Below are positions 36,666 to 45,925 of a DNA stretch of 64,000 bases, one piece after another. Origin of the DNA: M0108 sp937862735 (lineage in GTDB: Bacteria; Pseudomonadota; Gammaproteobacteria; Chromatiales; Chromatiaceae); contig CALMDH010000139.1 of NCBI GenBank assembly GCA_937862735.1, forward strand, positions 49,488-113,487, given 5' to 3'. The translations under genes were made by a program, and so were the position numbers. A model generated the notes under the pieces. The model was not told the origin of the DNA. It ran no database searches and worked only from the letters and a program-made list of their open reading frames with translations. Every line of letters begins with the position of its first letter. Positions within the stretch are counted from its first letter, which is position 1.

Positions 36666-37784
36666 ATGAATCCGATGCCAATGACTACCTTCCGCGCCCT
36701 ATTCGCTCTACCGCCGTTGGTTGGGCCCCTGGTCTGGGGTCTGGTGCTGGGTTCCACCTTCGCGCCCCTGGTGATGGCGCAATCCCAGGTGGTCCCCCAG
36801 GCCATCCCCGTCATCGTCGCCGAGGCCCGGGTAGAGGCCTTCGCCGACCCGGTGGAGGCCCTGGGGACCCTCAAGGCCATGGAGTCCGTCAACCTCACCG
36901 CCAACGTCACCGAGACCGTCTCCGCCCTGCACTTCGACGATGGCCAGCGGGTGACGGCGGGGCAGGTGCTGGTGGAGATGACCAGCGCCGAGGAGCACGC
37001 CCTGCTGGAGGAGGGCCAGGCGCGGGTGGCGGAGGCGGAGCGCCAGTACGACCGGGTCAAGGCCCTGGCGACCCAGCGCGCCGCCTCCGAGTCCCTGCTC
37101 GACGAGCGCCGTCGCGACCTGGACGCCGCCCGCGCCCAACTGGTGGCCATCGAATCCCGCCTGGCCGATCGCCTGATCAAGGCCCCCTTCGCCGGGGTCA
37201 TTGGCCTGCGCAACATCAGCGCAGGGGCCCTGGTGCGGCCCGGCGATCTCATCGCCACCCTGGACGACGACGACCGCATGAAGCTGGACTTCGCCCTGCC
37301 CAGCCTCTACCTGCCTGATCTGCAACCGGGGCTGGTCATCCAGGCCCGCGCCCAGGCCCTGGGTGAACGGGTGTTTAGCGGCGCCATCGCCGCCATCGAC
37401 AGCCGGGTCGATCCCGTCACCCGCGCCATCCAGGTGCGTGCCCTGCTGCCCAACCCGGAGCGGGACCTCAAGCCTGGCCTGCTCATGCGGGTCGAGGTGC
37501 CGCGCAACCCCCGCCAGGGCCTGGCCATCCCCGAGGCCGCCCTCTTGCAGCGGGGCAAGGATCATCGCGTCCTGGTGGTGGGGGCGGGCGATAAGGTCGA
37601 GGAACGGCGGATCCTGATCGGCGCCCGCCGCCCCGGCACGGTGGAAGTCACCACCGGCCTGGCGGCGGGGGAACGGGTCATCACCCATGGCACCGACAAG
37701 GTCCGGCCTGGCCAGGTGGTCCGGGTCCTGGCCGTGGATGACGGCACCCGGTCACTGCGGGAAATCCTGGAGGCCGCCAAATGA
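36666..37784 (+). CDS. RND efflux periplasmic adaptor subunit (HlyD/MdtA-like)
   Basis: 372-aa membrane fusion protein linking an RND pump to an outer-membrane channel. Signal peptide 1-38 ending at MAQSQ. Barrel-sandwich half-motifs: GTLKAMESVNLTANVTETVS and LIKAPFAGVIGLRNISAGALVRPGD; the helical hairpin (about 100-155, LLEEGQARVAEAERQYDRV) is short. Then the beta-barrel and membrane-proximal domains (PNPERDLKPGLLMRVEV). Co-directional with the RND permease 82 bp downstream. No repressor gene adjoins it. Confidence 0.92.
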   Translation: MNPMPMTTFRALFALPPLVGPLVWGLVLGSTFAPLVMAQSQVVPQAIPVIVAEARVEAFADPVEALGTLKAMESVNLTANVTETVSALHFDDGQRVTAGQVLVEMTSAEEHALLEEGQARVAEAERQYDRVKALATQRAASESLLDERRRDLDAARAQLVAIESRLADRLIKAPFAGVIGLRNISAGALVRPGDLIATLDDDDRMKLDFALPSLYLPDLQPGLVIQARAQALGERVFSGAIAAIDSRVDPVTRAIQVRALLPNPERDLKPGLLMRVEVPRNPRQGLAIPEAALLQRGKDHRVLVVGAGDKVEERRILIGARRPGTVEVTTGLAAGERVITHGTDKVRPGQVVRVLAVDDGTRSLREILEAAK

Positions 37785-37866
37785 TCCGCCCAGGGTTCCC
37801 GCTGAATGGGGCTGCCGTGCCGCCGGACCCTGAGGTCGCCCAGGCGCAAGCCCGGAAAGCTCGGCC

Positions 37867-40800
37867 ATGATCCTCTCCGACGTCGCCGTCAAGCGCCCGG
37901 TCCTGGCGGCGGTCATTTCCCTGCTGCTCATCGCCTTCGGCCTGCTGGCCTTCGACCGCCTGCCCCTGCGCGAATACCCGGACATCGACCCGCCGGTGGT
38001 CTCGGTGGAGACCCGTTACCCCGGCGCCGCGGCCAACGTGGTGGAGACGCGCATCACCCGCCTCATCGAGGACCAGGTGGCGGGGCTGGAGGGTATCGAC
38101 ACCATCGAGTCCCTGAGCGAGGACGGGCGTTCCAACATCACCATCAAGTTCGATGTTGGCCGGGACATCGACGCCGCCGCCAACGACGTCCGCGACCGGG
38201 TGGCGCGGGTCAGCGACGACCTGCCGGACGAGGCGGAGCCGCCGGAGATCCAGAAGGTGGACGCCAACGAGGACGTCATCCTCTGGTTCAACCTGGCCAG
38301 CGACCGGCTCACCATCCCGGAGCTCAGCGACTTCGCCCGCCGCTACCTGGTGGACCGCTTCTCGGTCATCGACGGCGTGGCGCGGGTGCGGGTGGGCGGC
38401 CGCCAGACCTTCGCCTTGCGCGTCTGGCTCGACCGCCAGGCCCTGGCGGCCCGCGGCCTGACGGTGGCGGACGTGGAGGTGGCCCTGCGGGCGGAGAACC
38501 TGGAACTGCCGGCGGGCGGCGTGGAGTCGCGCCAGCGCCAGTTCAGCGTGCGCACCGAGCGCGCCTACAACAGCGCCGAGGACTTCGCCCGCCTGACCCT
38601 GGCCCGGGGCGAGGATGGTTACCTGGTGCGCCTGGGCGACGTGGCCCGGGTGGAGCTGGGCACGGACGAGGACCGCCTCTCCTTTCGCGGCAATGGCCAG
38701 CCCATGGTGGGCATCGGCATCGTCAAGCAGTCCACCGCCAACACCCTGGCGGTGGCGGAGGCGGCCAAGGCCGAGGCGGAGCGCCTCAATGCCACCCTGC
38801 CGGAGGGCATGAAACTCCACCAGAGCTATGACTCCTCGGTGTTCGTGCGCGGCGCCGTGCACGAGGTCTACAAGACCCTGGGGCTGGCCATCGTGCTGGT
38901 GGTGGGGGTGATCTTTCTCTTCCTCGGCAACGGCCGCGCCACCCTGGTGCCGGCGGTGGTGGTGCCCGTATCCCTCATCGCCACCTTCATCGCCCTCTGG
39001 GCCCTGGGCTTCTCCATCAACATCCTCACCCTGCTGGCCCTGGTCCTGGCCATCGGCCTGGTGGTGGACGATGCCATCGTCGTTCTGGAGAACATCCACC
39101 GGCGCATGGTCGAGTACGGCGAGACCCGGCTGGTGGCGGCCTACCGCGGCACCCGCCAGGTGGGCTTCGCCGTCCTGGCCACCTCCATCGTGCTGGTGGC
39201 GGTCTTCGTCCCCATCGCCTTCCTGGAGGGGGACCTGGGGCGGCTCTTCTCCGAGTTCGCCCTGACCATGGCCGCCGCCGTCGCCTTCTCCACCCTGGTG
39301 GCCCTGACCCTGTCGCCCATGCTGGCCTCCAAGGTGCTGCCGGACCGCCACGCCCCGGCACGCCTGAGCCAGGCCCTGGACGCCGCCTTTCTGTGGGTGC
39401 GGAACGGCTACGGGCAACTGCTGGGCTGGCTGCTGCGCCATGCCTGGGTGGTGGCCCCGCTGCTGGTCGCCACCCTGGCCGGGGCGGCCTGGCTACTGCG
39501 GGAACTGCCGCGGGAGTACACCCCCAAGGAGGATCGCGGCAGTTTTTTCGTCCAGGTCAGCGGCCCCGAGGGGGCCTCTTACGCCTACATGAAGGAATAC
39601 CTGGACGAGATCGAGCGCCGCCTGATGCCCTACATCGACAGCGGCGAGGCCAGCCGCCTACTGGTGCGGACCCCCCGCGGTTTCGAGGGCACCCAGACCT
39701 TCAATACCGGCATCGCCATCCTGACGCTGAGCGACTTCGGCCAGCGCCGTTCCGCCTGGGTCATCATGGACGAGGTGCGCGCCGGCCTCGCCGACCTGCC
39801 CGGGGTGCGGGCCGTGCCCCTCATGCGCCAGGGCTTCGGCGCCCGCATCCAGAAGCCGGTGCAGTTCGTCATCGGCGGCGGTACCTATGAAGAGCTGGCC
39901 CAGTGGCGGGACCTGCTGCTGGAGCGGATCGCGGCGAACAACCCGGGTCTGACCAACCTCGACTGGGACTACAAGGAGACCAAGCCTCAGTTGCGGGTCA
40001 CCATCGACCAGGCGCGGGCGGCGGACCTCGGCGTCACCGCCGCCACCATCGGCCGCACCCTGGAGACCATGCTCGGTTCCCGCCAGGTCACCAGCATCAT
40101 CCGCGACGGGGAGGAGTACGACGTCATCCTCGAAGGGGAGCGCGACCGCCAGCGCACCCCGGCGGCCTTGGACCATATCCAGGTGCGCTCGGAGCGTAGC
40201 GGCGAACTGATCCCCCTGGCCAATCTGATCACGGTGACCGAATGGGCGGATTCCCGCACCCTCAACCGTTACAACCGGCTGCGCGCCATCACGATCGAGG
40301 CCAATCTGGAGGACAGGTTCCCCTTGGGGGCGGCCCTGGACTATCTGGAGGGACTGGTGCGGGAGCACCTGCCGGAGGAGGCGCGGGTGGACTACAAGGG
40401 CCAGTCCCGTGACTTTCGCACCGGCACCGCGGGTGTGCTCTTCGTCTTTCTTCTTGGTCTGGTGGTGGTCTACCTGGTGCTGGCCGCCCAGTTTGAGAGC
40501 TGGGTCCACCCCCTGGTGATCATGCTCACCGTGCCCCTGGCCATGGCCGGGGCCCTGCTCGCCCTCTGGCTCAGCGGCCAGAGCCTCAACCTCTATAGCC
40601 AGATCGGGCTCATCATGCTAGTGGGCCTGGCGGCGAAGAACGGCATTCTCATCGTCGAGTTCGCCAACCAGTTGCGCGACGAGGGCCGCGACTTCGATAC
40701 CGCCCTGCGCGAGGCCGCGGAGATCCGCCTCAGGCCCATCGTCATGACCGGCGTCACCACCGCCGCCGGTGCCCTGCCGTTGCTGCTCAGCGCCGGCGCC

Positions 40801-40974
40801 GGCTACGAGACCCGCCTGGTCATCGGCACCGTCATCCTCGCCGGGGTCCTGGCCGCCACCCTCTTCACCCTCTTCGTGGTGCCGGTGGCCTACCAGGTCC
40901 TGGCCCGCCGCACCGGCTCCCCCGGCGCCGTCGCCCGGCGCCTGGCGGCGGAGGAGGCGGCGCGGCCGGAGTGA
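37867..40974 (+). CDS. RND efflux transporter permease (HAE1/AcrB family)
   Basis: 1035-aa proton-driven exporter with 12 transmembrane helices and two large periplasmic loops. AcrB-type stretches: MILSDVAVKRPVLAAVISLL, EYPDIDPPVVSVETRYPGA, ALVLAIGLVVDDAIVVLENIHR (proton relay Asp pair), GQSLNLYSQIGLIMLVGLAAKNGILIVEFAN and RPIVMTGVTTAAGALPLLLSAGAG. Closest in feel to MexQ/VexF-like pumps; drugs or detergents are likely substrates, not readable exactly. It pairs with the upstream adaptor; the outer-membrane factor must come from elsewhere. Confidence 0.95.
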   Translation: MILSDVAVKRPVLAAVISLLLIAFGLLAFDRLPLREYPDIDPPVVSVETRYPGAAANVVETRITRLIEDQVAGLEGIDTIESLSEDGRSNITIKFDVGRDIDAAANDVRDRVARVSDDLPDEAEPPEIQKVDANEDVILWFNLASDRLTIPELSDFARRYLVDRFSVIDGVARVRVGGRQTFALRVWLDRQALAARGLTVADVEVALRAENLELPAGGVESRQRQFSVRTERAYNSAEDFARLTLARGEDGYLVRLGDVARVELGTDEDRLSFRGNGQPMVGIGIVKQSTANTLAVAEAAKAEAERLNATLPEGMKLHQSYDSSVFVRGAVHEVYKTLGLAIVLVVGVIFLFLGNGRATLVPAVVVPVSLIATFIALWALGFSINILTLLALVLAIGLVVDDAIVVLENIHRRMVEYGETRLVAAYRGTRQVGFAVLATSIVLVAVFVPIAFLEGDLGRLFSEFALTMAAAVAFSTLVALTLSPMLASKVLPDRHAPARLSQALDAAFLWVRNGYGQLLGWLLRHAWVVAPLLVATLAGAAWLLRELPREYTPKEDRGSFFVQVSGPEGASYAYMKEYLDEIERRLMPYIDSGEASRLLVRTPRGFEGTQTFNTGIAILTLSDFGQRRSAWVIMDEVRAGLADLPGVRAVPLMRQGFGARIQKPVQFVIGGGTYEELAQWRDLLLERIAANNPGLTNLDWDYKETKPQLRVTIDQARAADLGVTAATIGRTLETMLGSRQVTSIIRDGEEYDVILEGERDRQRTPAALDHIQVRSERSGELIPLANLITVTEWADSRTLNRYNRLRAITIEANLEDRFPLGAALDYLEGLVREHLPEEARVDYKGQSRDFRTGTAGVLFVFLLGLVVVYLVLAAQFESWVHPLVIMLTVPLAMAGALLALWLSGQSLNLYSQIGLIMLVGLAAKNGILIVEFANQLRDEGRDFDTALREAAEIRLRPIVMTGVTTAAGALPLLLSAGAGYETRLVIGTVILAGVLAATLFTLFVVPVAYQVLARRTGSPGAVARRLAAEEAARPE

Positions 40975-41284
40975 CCAGGCTATGACCAGGATAACCGTTC
41001 AGCCCCCTCTCCCCAGCCCTCCCTCACCAGAGGTAGGGAGCAAGAGACTCAGTGACTTGCACTACCCATGCTCGCCCAGTCAGTGCAGGGTGTGAACGAC
41101 TACGACCAGGCGCTGATCCACTCAGGGCCTGTCGGTTTTCGGTCGGGCAATGGCACGGTGATGGCTATACTTACCCCTGAACGGGTGGTGATAACCGCTT
41201 ACTCATTATTCACGTCTCGGCCACGGCCCATCCCGGTCGGCGGTGGCCCCCTCCAAACAATCAACCCCTTTCAGGAGTCGCCAA
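40975..41284. other. Intergenic region RND permease / STAS gene
   Basis: 310 bp; copy 3 of repeat family A at its left, the STAS promoter presumably at its right. No gene seen. Confidence 0.6.
40991..41104 (+). repeat. Dispersed repeat family A, copy 3
   Basis: ATAACCGTTCAGCCCCCTCT, AGGTAGGGAGCAAGAG and GGTGTGAACGACTAC align with 1582-1694; best match to copy 1 in the first half. Confidence 0.75.
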
Positions 41285-41620
41285 GTGGAACTGCACGAAT
41301 CCCATCACGGCAAGGTGCTGGTCATCGCCCCCCAGGGCCGTCTGGACAGCACCACCGCCCCCGTCTTCGAGAAACAGCTCATGGAGCGGCTGGCGACCTG
41401 CTCCCATCTGGTACTTGATTTTAGCGCCCTGGACTTTCTCTCCAGCGCCGGGCTGCGCCTCCTGCTCATGGCCGCCAAGCAGATCGGCAAGGACGAGGGC
41501 CGCCTGATCCTCTGTCAGGTCAGCCAGCCCATCCGCGAGGTCCTGGAGATCAGCGGCTTTCTCGGCCTGATGGAGGTCGTCGACACCCGTGCCCAAGCCC
41601 TGGAGGCCATGCCGTCATGA
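41285..41620 (+). CDS. STAS-domain protein (anti-sigma factor antagonist-like)
   Basis: 111 aa, one STAS domain: VLVIAPQGRLDSTTAPVFEKQL, HLVLDFSALDFLSSAGLRLLLMAAK, with the phosphorylatable Ser in the SSAGLR loop, then LCQVSQPIREVLEISGF. Such proteins (SpoIIAA/RsbV-like) switch partner kinases or phosphatases. I use a GTG at 41285, which has AGGAG 7 bases upstream and starts VELHESHHGKVL; an ATG 14 codons upstream would add a basic stretch. Its stop overlaps the acetolactate decarboxylase start by 4 bases. Confidence 0.86.
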   Translation: MELHESHHGKVLVIAPQGRLDSTTAPVFEKQLMERLATCSHLVLDFSALDFLSSAGLRLLLMAAKQIGKDEGRLILCQVSQPIREVLEISGFLGLMEVVDTRAQALEAMPS

Positions 41621-42327
41621 ATGCCCGCAACACCCTGCTCTATGTCACGGCCCCGGTGAACGCCCTGGTGGAGGGCCTCTACCGGCAAGACACCACCATC
41701 GCCGACATCCTCGCCCGCGGCGACTTCGGCCTCGGCACCTTCAATGACCTGGACGGCGAGATGGTGGTCATGGACAGCCAGGTCTACCAACTTCGGTCCG
41801 ACGGCAATGCCTACGAGGTCCCGGACGAGACCCGCACCCCCTTTGCCTGCATCACCTTCTTCCGCCCCTACAGCGTGGAGGAGATCGACCAGCCTCTGGA
41901 CTATCCGGGCCTGCTGGCCCTCTTCGACCGCCTGCTGCCATCCAAGAACATGCTCTACGCCTTGCGGCTGGACGGGCGCTTCGACTACGTCCGCACCCGC
42001 TCGGTGCCGCGCCAGGATGCCTACCGGCCCCTGGTGGAGGTGGCGCGGGAGCAGCCGGAGTTCGAGTTCACCGACATAGAGGGCAGCATGGTCGGCTTCT
42101 GGACCCCCGGCTTCATGCAGTCTGTCGCCGTCCCCGGCTATCACCTGCACTTTCTCACCGCCGACAAACGCCACGGCGGCCACCTGCTGGAGTGCCGGCC
42201 ACGTCAGATCCGCATCAGCCTCCAGCACATCGCCCGCCTGGAGCTGGGCCTGCCCTTGACCCTGGACTACCTCACCGCCGACCTGGACCGGGATACCTCG
42301 GCGGATTTGAAGGAGGCGGAGCACTGA
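41617..42327 (+). CDS. budA: Alpha-acetolactate decarboxylase
   Basis: Zn enzyme that decarboxylates acetolactate to (R)-acetoin; 236 aa, near the usual 235-260. Signature stretches: TIADILARGDFGLGTFNDLDGEMVVMD, FWTPGFMQSVAVPGYHLHFLTADKRHGGH with the metal-binding His residues (HLHF, HGGH), and GLGTFNDL near the start. Overlaps the STAS gene by 4 bp, so translated together. No acetolactate synthase or acetoin dehydrogenase adjoins. Its role may be overflow of pyruvate or pH control (inferred). Confidence 0.93.
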   Translation: MNARNTLLYVTAPVNALVEGLYRQDTTIADILARGDFGLGTFNDLDGEMVVMDSQVYQLRSDGNAYEVPDETRTPFACITFFRPYSVEEIDQPLDYPGLLALFDRLLPSKNMLYALRLDGRFDYVRTRSVPRQDAYRPLVEVAREQPEFEFTDIEGSMVGFWTPGFMQSVAVPGYHLHFLTADKRHGGHLLECRPRQIRISLQHIARLELGLPLTLDYLTADLDRDTSADLKEAEH

Positions 42328-42450
42328 GCTGCATGGGCGGTCTCGTCGCTGGAATGGCCAGCAAGGTTCCTGTGCGGGGGAGGGTAGGATTGCTAATGAC
42401 CAGTTCAGCGACCTATAGTGGGTGCCATTAAGAATCTTTGGAGAAGTCTG

Positions 42451-42705
42451 ATGGCGCACCGTGTTCTGGCCGAGATCGCCGTGAGCATCTCGGAGTTGAA
42501 ACGTAACCCCATGGCAACCTTGGCGGCGGGTAATGGCCTGCCGGTTGCCGTGTTGAACCGCAACGAGCCGGCCTTTTATTGCGTCCCCGCATCGGCCTAT
42601 GAGGCCCTCATCGACCGCCTCGACGATCTGGAACTTAATGCCATCGCCGATGAGCGTCTCCATGATGGGCAGCTGCCGATCAAGGTTTCCCTTGATGACC
42701 TATGA
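42451..42705 (+). CDS. Type II antitoxin, Phd/YefM (StbD-like)
   Basis: 84 aa. The N-terminal half HRVLAEIAVSISELKRNPMA-TLAAGNGLPVAVLNRNEPAFYCVPASAYE is the Phd/YefM DNA-binding fold, in the StbD subgroup; the acidic C-terminus (LDDLELNAIADERLHDGQL) would wrap the toxin. GGAGA 7 bases before ATG 42451 supports the start. Overlaps the toxin gene by 11 bp. It probably autoregulates its own promoter at about 42420. Confidence 0.88.
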   Translation: MAHRVLAEIAVSISELKRNPMATLAAGNGLPVAVLNRNEPAFYCVPASAYEALIDRLDDLELNAIADERLHDGQLPIKVSLDDL

Positions 42706-42991
42706 GTTGCAGTTTCATCCCACCGCACTGGCTGAGTGGGCCAGACTGGACAAGCCGCTTCGCGAGCAGTTCAAAAAGAAGTTAGCGGAGCGTCTGCAAA
42801 CGCCTCATATCCCGGCGGCGCGACTATCGGGAGGTCGTGACCGGTACAAAATCAAGCTCAGGTCGGCGGGCTACCGGCTTGTGTACGAGGTCCAGGATGA
42901 TCACCTGATCATCCTGGTCATTGCCGTGGGCAGACGTGACCGCAATCGGGTCTATCTCGCGGCCGCGGGCCGGTCCGATCCACTGCATTGA
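42695..42991 (+). CDS. Type II toxin, RelE/ParE (StbE-like)
   Basis: 98 aa mRNA-interferase-like fold: MTYELQFHPTALAEWARLDKPLREQFKKKLAERL, then PAARLSGGRDRYKIKLRSAGYRLVYEVQDD and LIILVIAVGRRDRNRVY. The Arg/Tyr/Lys-rich strands typical of the RelE active face are present. The ATG 42695 overlaps the antitoxin by 11 bases. Target unknown, ribosome-dependent mRNA cleavage expected from the family. Confidence 0.88.
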   Translation: MTYELQFHPTALAEWARLDKPLREQFKKKLAERLQTPHIPAARLSGGRDRYKIKLRSAGYRLVYEVQDDHLIILVIAVGRRDRNRVYLAAAGRSDPLH

Positions 42992-43101
42992 CCTTAAAGC
43001 GCTCATCAGGTTTTGCGCCTTCGAGATCCGCTATCTGAACTACAGCGCCCGACAGGACAGCGCACCGCGGGACTCTTCTCTGGCCTGCGGGTCAGTGTTC
43101 T

Positions 43102-44067
43102 TCAGGTCGCGTCGCGACAGTCGATGAGGATCTTCAGGGCACCGGGCTGGGCGGCCCGGTCGAAGGCGGCCACGGCCTGGGCGAGGGGGTAGCGGGCGTC
43201 GATCAGGGACCGCGGGTCCAGGCCCCGCCGCAGGCGGTCCAGGGCGGCGGGGAAGGGGCCACAGCGGGAGCCGATGAGGGTGATCTCGTCCACCACCAGG
43301 CGGGACAGGTCGACCTCGGCGGGGCCGGTGTAGGTGCTTTTCAGGATCAGGGTGCCGGCGGCGCGCAGGGCCTGGCGGGCCAGGGCGAAACCGGCGGGGG
43401 TGCCGCTGGCCTCCACCACCAGGTCCCAGGCACCCGCGGTCACCTGGTCCTCGGCGAGCCAGGCGATGTCCGCCGCCTCCAGCAGGGCGCGCTGGCGGGG
43501 GTGACGGGCCACCACCTGGAGGGAACAATCCCCCCCGGCCAGGCTCAGGGCGATGAGCTGCCCCAGGCGGCCGGCGCCGACGACCAGGACCCGCTCGCCG
43601 GGCTGGATGGGCCGCTGCTGCTGAAGGCGCAGGGCCGCCGCCAAGGGTTCGCAGAAGACCGCGGCCTCGTCCGGGATTGCGTCCGGTACCCGGTGGAGGT
43701 TGGCAAGCGGGAGCACCAGGTATTCGGCGCAGGCCCCGTCATGATTCCGGATGCCCAGCACCCGCCGCCGCTCACAGTGGTTGCCCCGCCCGGCCTGGCA
43801 TTGGGAGCACTGGCCGCAGGGGAGATTGATCTCGCCCACCACCCGCTCGCCGACACGAGCGGGCTGCTCGGGGGCGGCGGTGATCTCACCGACGAACTCG
43901 TGGCCGGGAATACCGGTGAAGGGGTAATAGCCACGGAGCAGTTCCAGGTCCGTGGCGCAGATGCCCATCAAACATACCTGCACCAGGGCCTCACCCGGGC
44001 CGGGGACCGGGAGGGGCAGGTCGGAACGAACGCTCAGCCGACCATCTTGCAGCCAGAGGCCCCGCAT
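43102..44067 (-). CDS. Zinc-dependent medium-chain dehydrogenase (alcohol dehydrogenase-like)
   Basis: 321 aa MDR protein. GHE and Cys of CATDLELL ligate the catalytic zinc; CGQCSQCQAGRGNHC provides the four-Cys structural zinc. The Rossmann motif is RVLVVGAGRLGQLIALSL. It is shorter than typical ADH (about 340-360) and ends soon after LKILIDCRD. The substrate is unclear; sugar/polyol or short alcohol dehydrogenases are possible. It ends the gatC-gatA string, where gatB would normally follow. Confidence 0.88.
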   Translation of the reverse strand: MRGLWLQDGRLSVRSDLPLPVPGPGEALVQVCLMGICATDLELLRGYYPFTGIPGHEFVGEITAAPEQPARVGERVVGEINLPCGQCSQCQAGRGNHCERRRVLGIRNHDGACAEYLVLPLANLHRVPDAIPDEAAVFCEPLAAALRLQQQRPIQPGERVLVVGAGRLGQLIALSLAGGDCSLQVVARHPRQRALLEAADIAWLAEDQVTAGAWDLVVEASGTPAGFALARQALRAAGTLILKSTYTGPAEVDLSRLVVDEITLIGSRCGPFPAALDRLRRGLDPRSLIDARYPLAQAVAAFDRAAQPGALKILIDCRDAT

Positions 44068-44069
44068 TC

Positions 44070-45524
44070 TTAGTCAAAATGCGGCGGTGACGCCAGGTGC
44101 CAGTCCGTTGCTTGCTGCAACTTGTTGGCGACATTGAGCAATCGGGCCTCCTGGAAGTAGTCGCCGATGAGTTGCAGGCCCACGGGCAGGCCGGCCGCCG
44201 GGGCCACGGGCAGGGATAGGCCCGGCAGGCCGGCCAGGTTGGTGGCGATGGTATAGATGTCGTTGAGGTACATGGCCACCGGGTCGTCCGCCTTGGCGCC
44301 GAGGGGAAAGGCGGTGGTCGGGCTGGTGGGACCCAGGATCACATCCACCTCGGCGAAGGCGCGGCGGAAGTCGTCGCTGATCAGGTGGCGCAGTTTCTGG
44401 GCCTTGAGGTAGTAGGCGTCGTAATAACCGGCGGAGAGGACGTAGGTGCCGATCATGACGCGCCGCTTGACCTCGGCGCCGAAACCCTCGGCCCGGCTGC
44501 GCGTGTACAAGTCGGTCAGGTCCCGGGGGTCCTGGCAGCGGTGACCGAAGCGCACCCCGTCGAAGCGCGCCAGGTTGGAGGAGCACTCCGCGGGGGCCAC
44601 CACATAATAGGTCGGGACCGAGAGGGGGCTGTTGGGCAGGCTGATGTCTTTGAACTCGGCCCCCAGGCGGCGGTACTCGGCAATGGCGGCCTCGATGCTG
44701 GCGGCCACCCCGGCATCCAGGCCTTGACCGAAGTACTCCTTCGGCAGGCCGATGCGCAGCCCCTTGAGGTCCTGGCCGATCCCGGTCAGATAGTCCGGCA
44801 CCGGTTCCCGGACGCTGGTGGAATCCTTGGGGTCGAAGCCGGCCATGGCCTGGAGCAGCAGGGCGGCATCCTCGGCGCTCCGGGTCATGGGGCCGGCCTG
44901 GTCCAGGCTGGAGGCGAAGGCGATCATGCCCCAGCGGGAGACCCGGCCATAGGAGGGCTTGAGGCCGGTCAGGCCGCAGAGGGCGGCCGGCTGGCGGATG
45001 GAGCCACCGGTGTCGGTCCCCGTGGCCGCCGCGCACAACCGCGCCGCCACCGCCGCCGCCGAGCCCCCGGAGGAGCCCCCGGGCACCCGGGTCTCATCCC
45101 AGGGATTTTTGACCGGGCCGTACCAGCTCGTCTCGTTGGAGGAGCCCATGGCGAACTCGTCCATGTTGGTCTTGCCCAGCATCACCACGCCGGCCGCGTC
45201 GAGACGCTCCACCACCGTGGCGTTGTAGGGGGCGATGAAGGCATCCAGCATGCGCGAGCCGCAACTGGTCTTCAGGCCCTTGGTGCAGAAGATGTCCTTG
45301 TGGGCGATGGGGATGCCGGTCAGGGGTCCGGCCTGCCCCAGGCGGCGCAGCGAGTCGGCCTGGTCCGCCGCCGCCAGGGCCCGGTCGGCATCGATGGTGA
45401 TGTAGGCGTTGAGGCGCGGGTTGTGACGTTCGATACGCTCCAGGTAGTGCCGGGTCAGCTCCACGCTGGAATAGTCACCCTGGCGCAACCCGCGGTCCAG
45501 TTCGGCGATGGTCTTCTTGTGCAT
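44070..45524 (-). CDS. gatA: Asp-tRNA(Asn)/Glu-tRNA(Gln) amidotransferase subunit A
   Basis: Amidase subunit that frees ammonia from Gln to convert Glu-tRNA(Gln) or Asp-tRNA(Asn); 484 aa. The catalytic Ser-cisSer-Lys triad is visible: AHKDIFCTKG (Lys), GGSSGGSAAAVAARL and GTDTGGSIRQPAALCG. MHKKTIAELDRGLRQGDYSS is the normal N-terminus. gatC lies 113 bp upstream on the same strand; no gatB follows, the downstream gene being a dehydrogenase 2 bp away. Confidence 0.97.
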   Translation of the reverse strand: MHKKTIAELDRGLRQGDYSSVELTRHYLERIERHNPRLNAYITIDADRALAAADQADSLRRLGQAGPLTGIPIAHKDIFCTKGLKTSCGSRMLDAFIAPYNATVVERLDAAGVVMLGKTNMDEFAMGSSNETSWYGPVKNPWDETRVPGGSSGGSAAAVAARLCAAATGTDTGGSIRQPAALCGLTGLKPSYGRVSRWGMIAFASSLDQAGPMTRSAEDAALLLQAMAGFDPKDSTSVREPVPDYLTGIGQDLKGLRIGLPKEYFGQGLDAGVAASIEAAIAEYRRLGAEFKDISLPNSPLSVPTYYVVAPAECSSNLARFDGVRFGHRCQDPRDLTDLYTRSRAEGFGAEVKRRVMIGTYVLSAGYYDAYYLKAQKLRHLISDDFRRAFAEVDVILGPTSPTTAFPLGAKADDPVAMYLNDIYTIATNLAGLPGLSLPVAPAAGLPVGLQLIGDYFQEARLLNVANKLQQATDWHLASPPHFD

Positions 45525-45637
45525 GGAGATGGGCTTCCGAGAGGGGTAAGAGGGGTGAATCGGCCGTGTCGCCGCGTCATGCGCTCGGAGTATTTCATCG
45601 ACCCCGAGCGTTGGCAGTGACGGTTAGCTGAATGAGC

Positions 45638-45925
45638 CTATTCGATGACCTTGGGCACCAGGTAGAGCCCGTCCTCCACTGCGGGGGCAATCCCCTGAAA
45701 GAGTTCCCGCTGATCGGGCTCGGTCACCTGGTCCGCTCTCAGCCGCTGGGTCATGTGCAGGGGGTGGGCCATGGGACTGATGTCGGCGGTGTCCACCGCG
45801 TTCATCTGTTCCGCCAGGGCAAGGATGCCATTGAGATCATGGACGTAGCGATCCTTCTCGGCATCCGAGAGCTGGATGCGCGCGAGAAAGGCGATCTTGT
45901 CCACGTCGGTGCGTGTCAGGGACAT
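45638..45925 (-). CDS. gatC: Asp-tRNA(Asn)/Glu-tRNA(Gln) amidotransferase subunit C
   Basis: 95-aa linker subunit stabilising GatA-GatB: MSLTRTDVDKIAFLARIQLSDAEKDRYVHDLNGILALAEQMNAVDT, with the C-terminal tail of TADISPMAHPLHMTQRLRADQV and the final acidic stretch. Starts a likely gatCA transcript. Confidence 0.95.
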   Translation of the reverse strand: MSLTRTDVDKIAFLARIQLSDAEKDRYVHDLNGILALAEQMNAVDTADISPMAHPLHMTQRLRADQVTEPDQRELFQGIAPAVEDGLYLVPKVIE

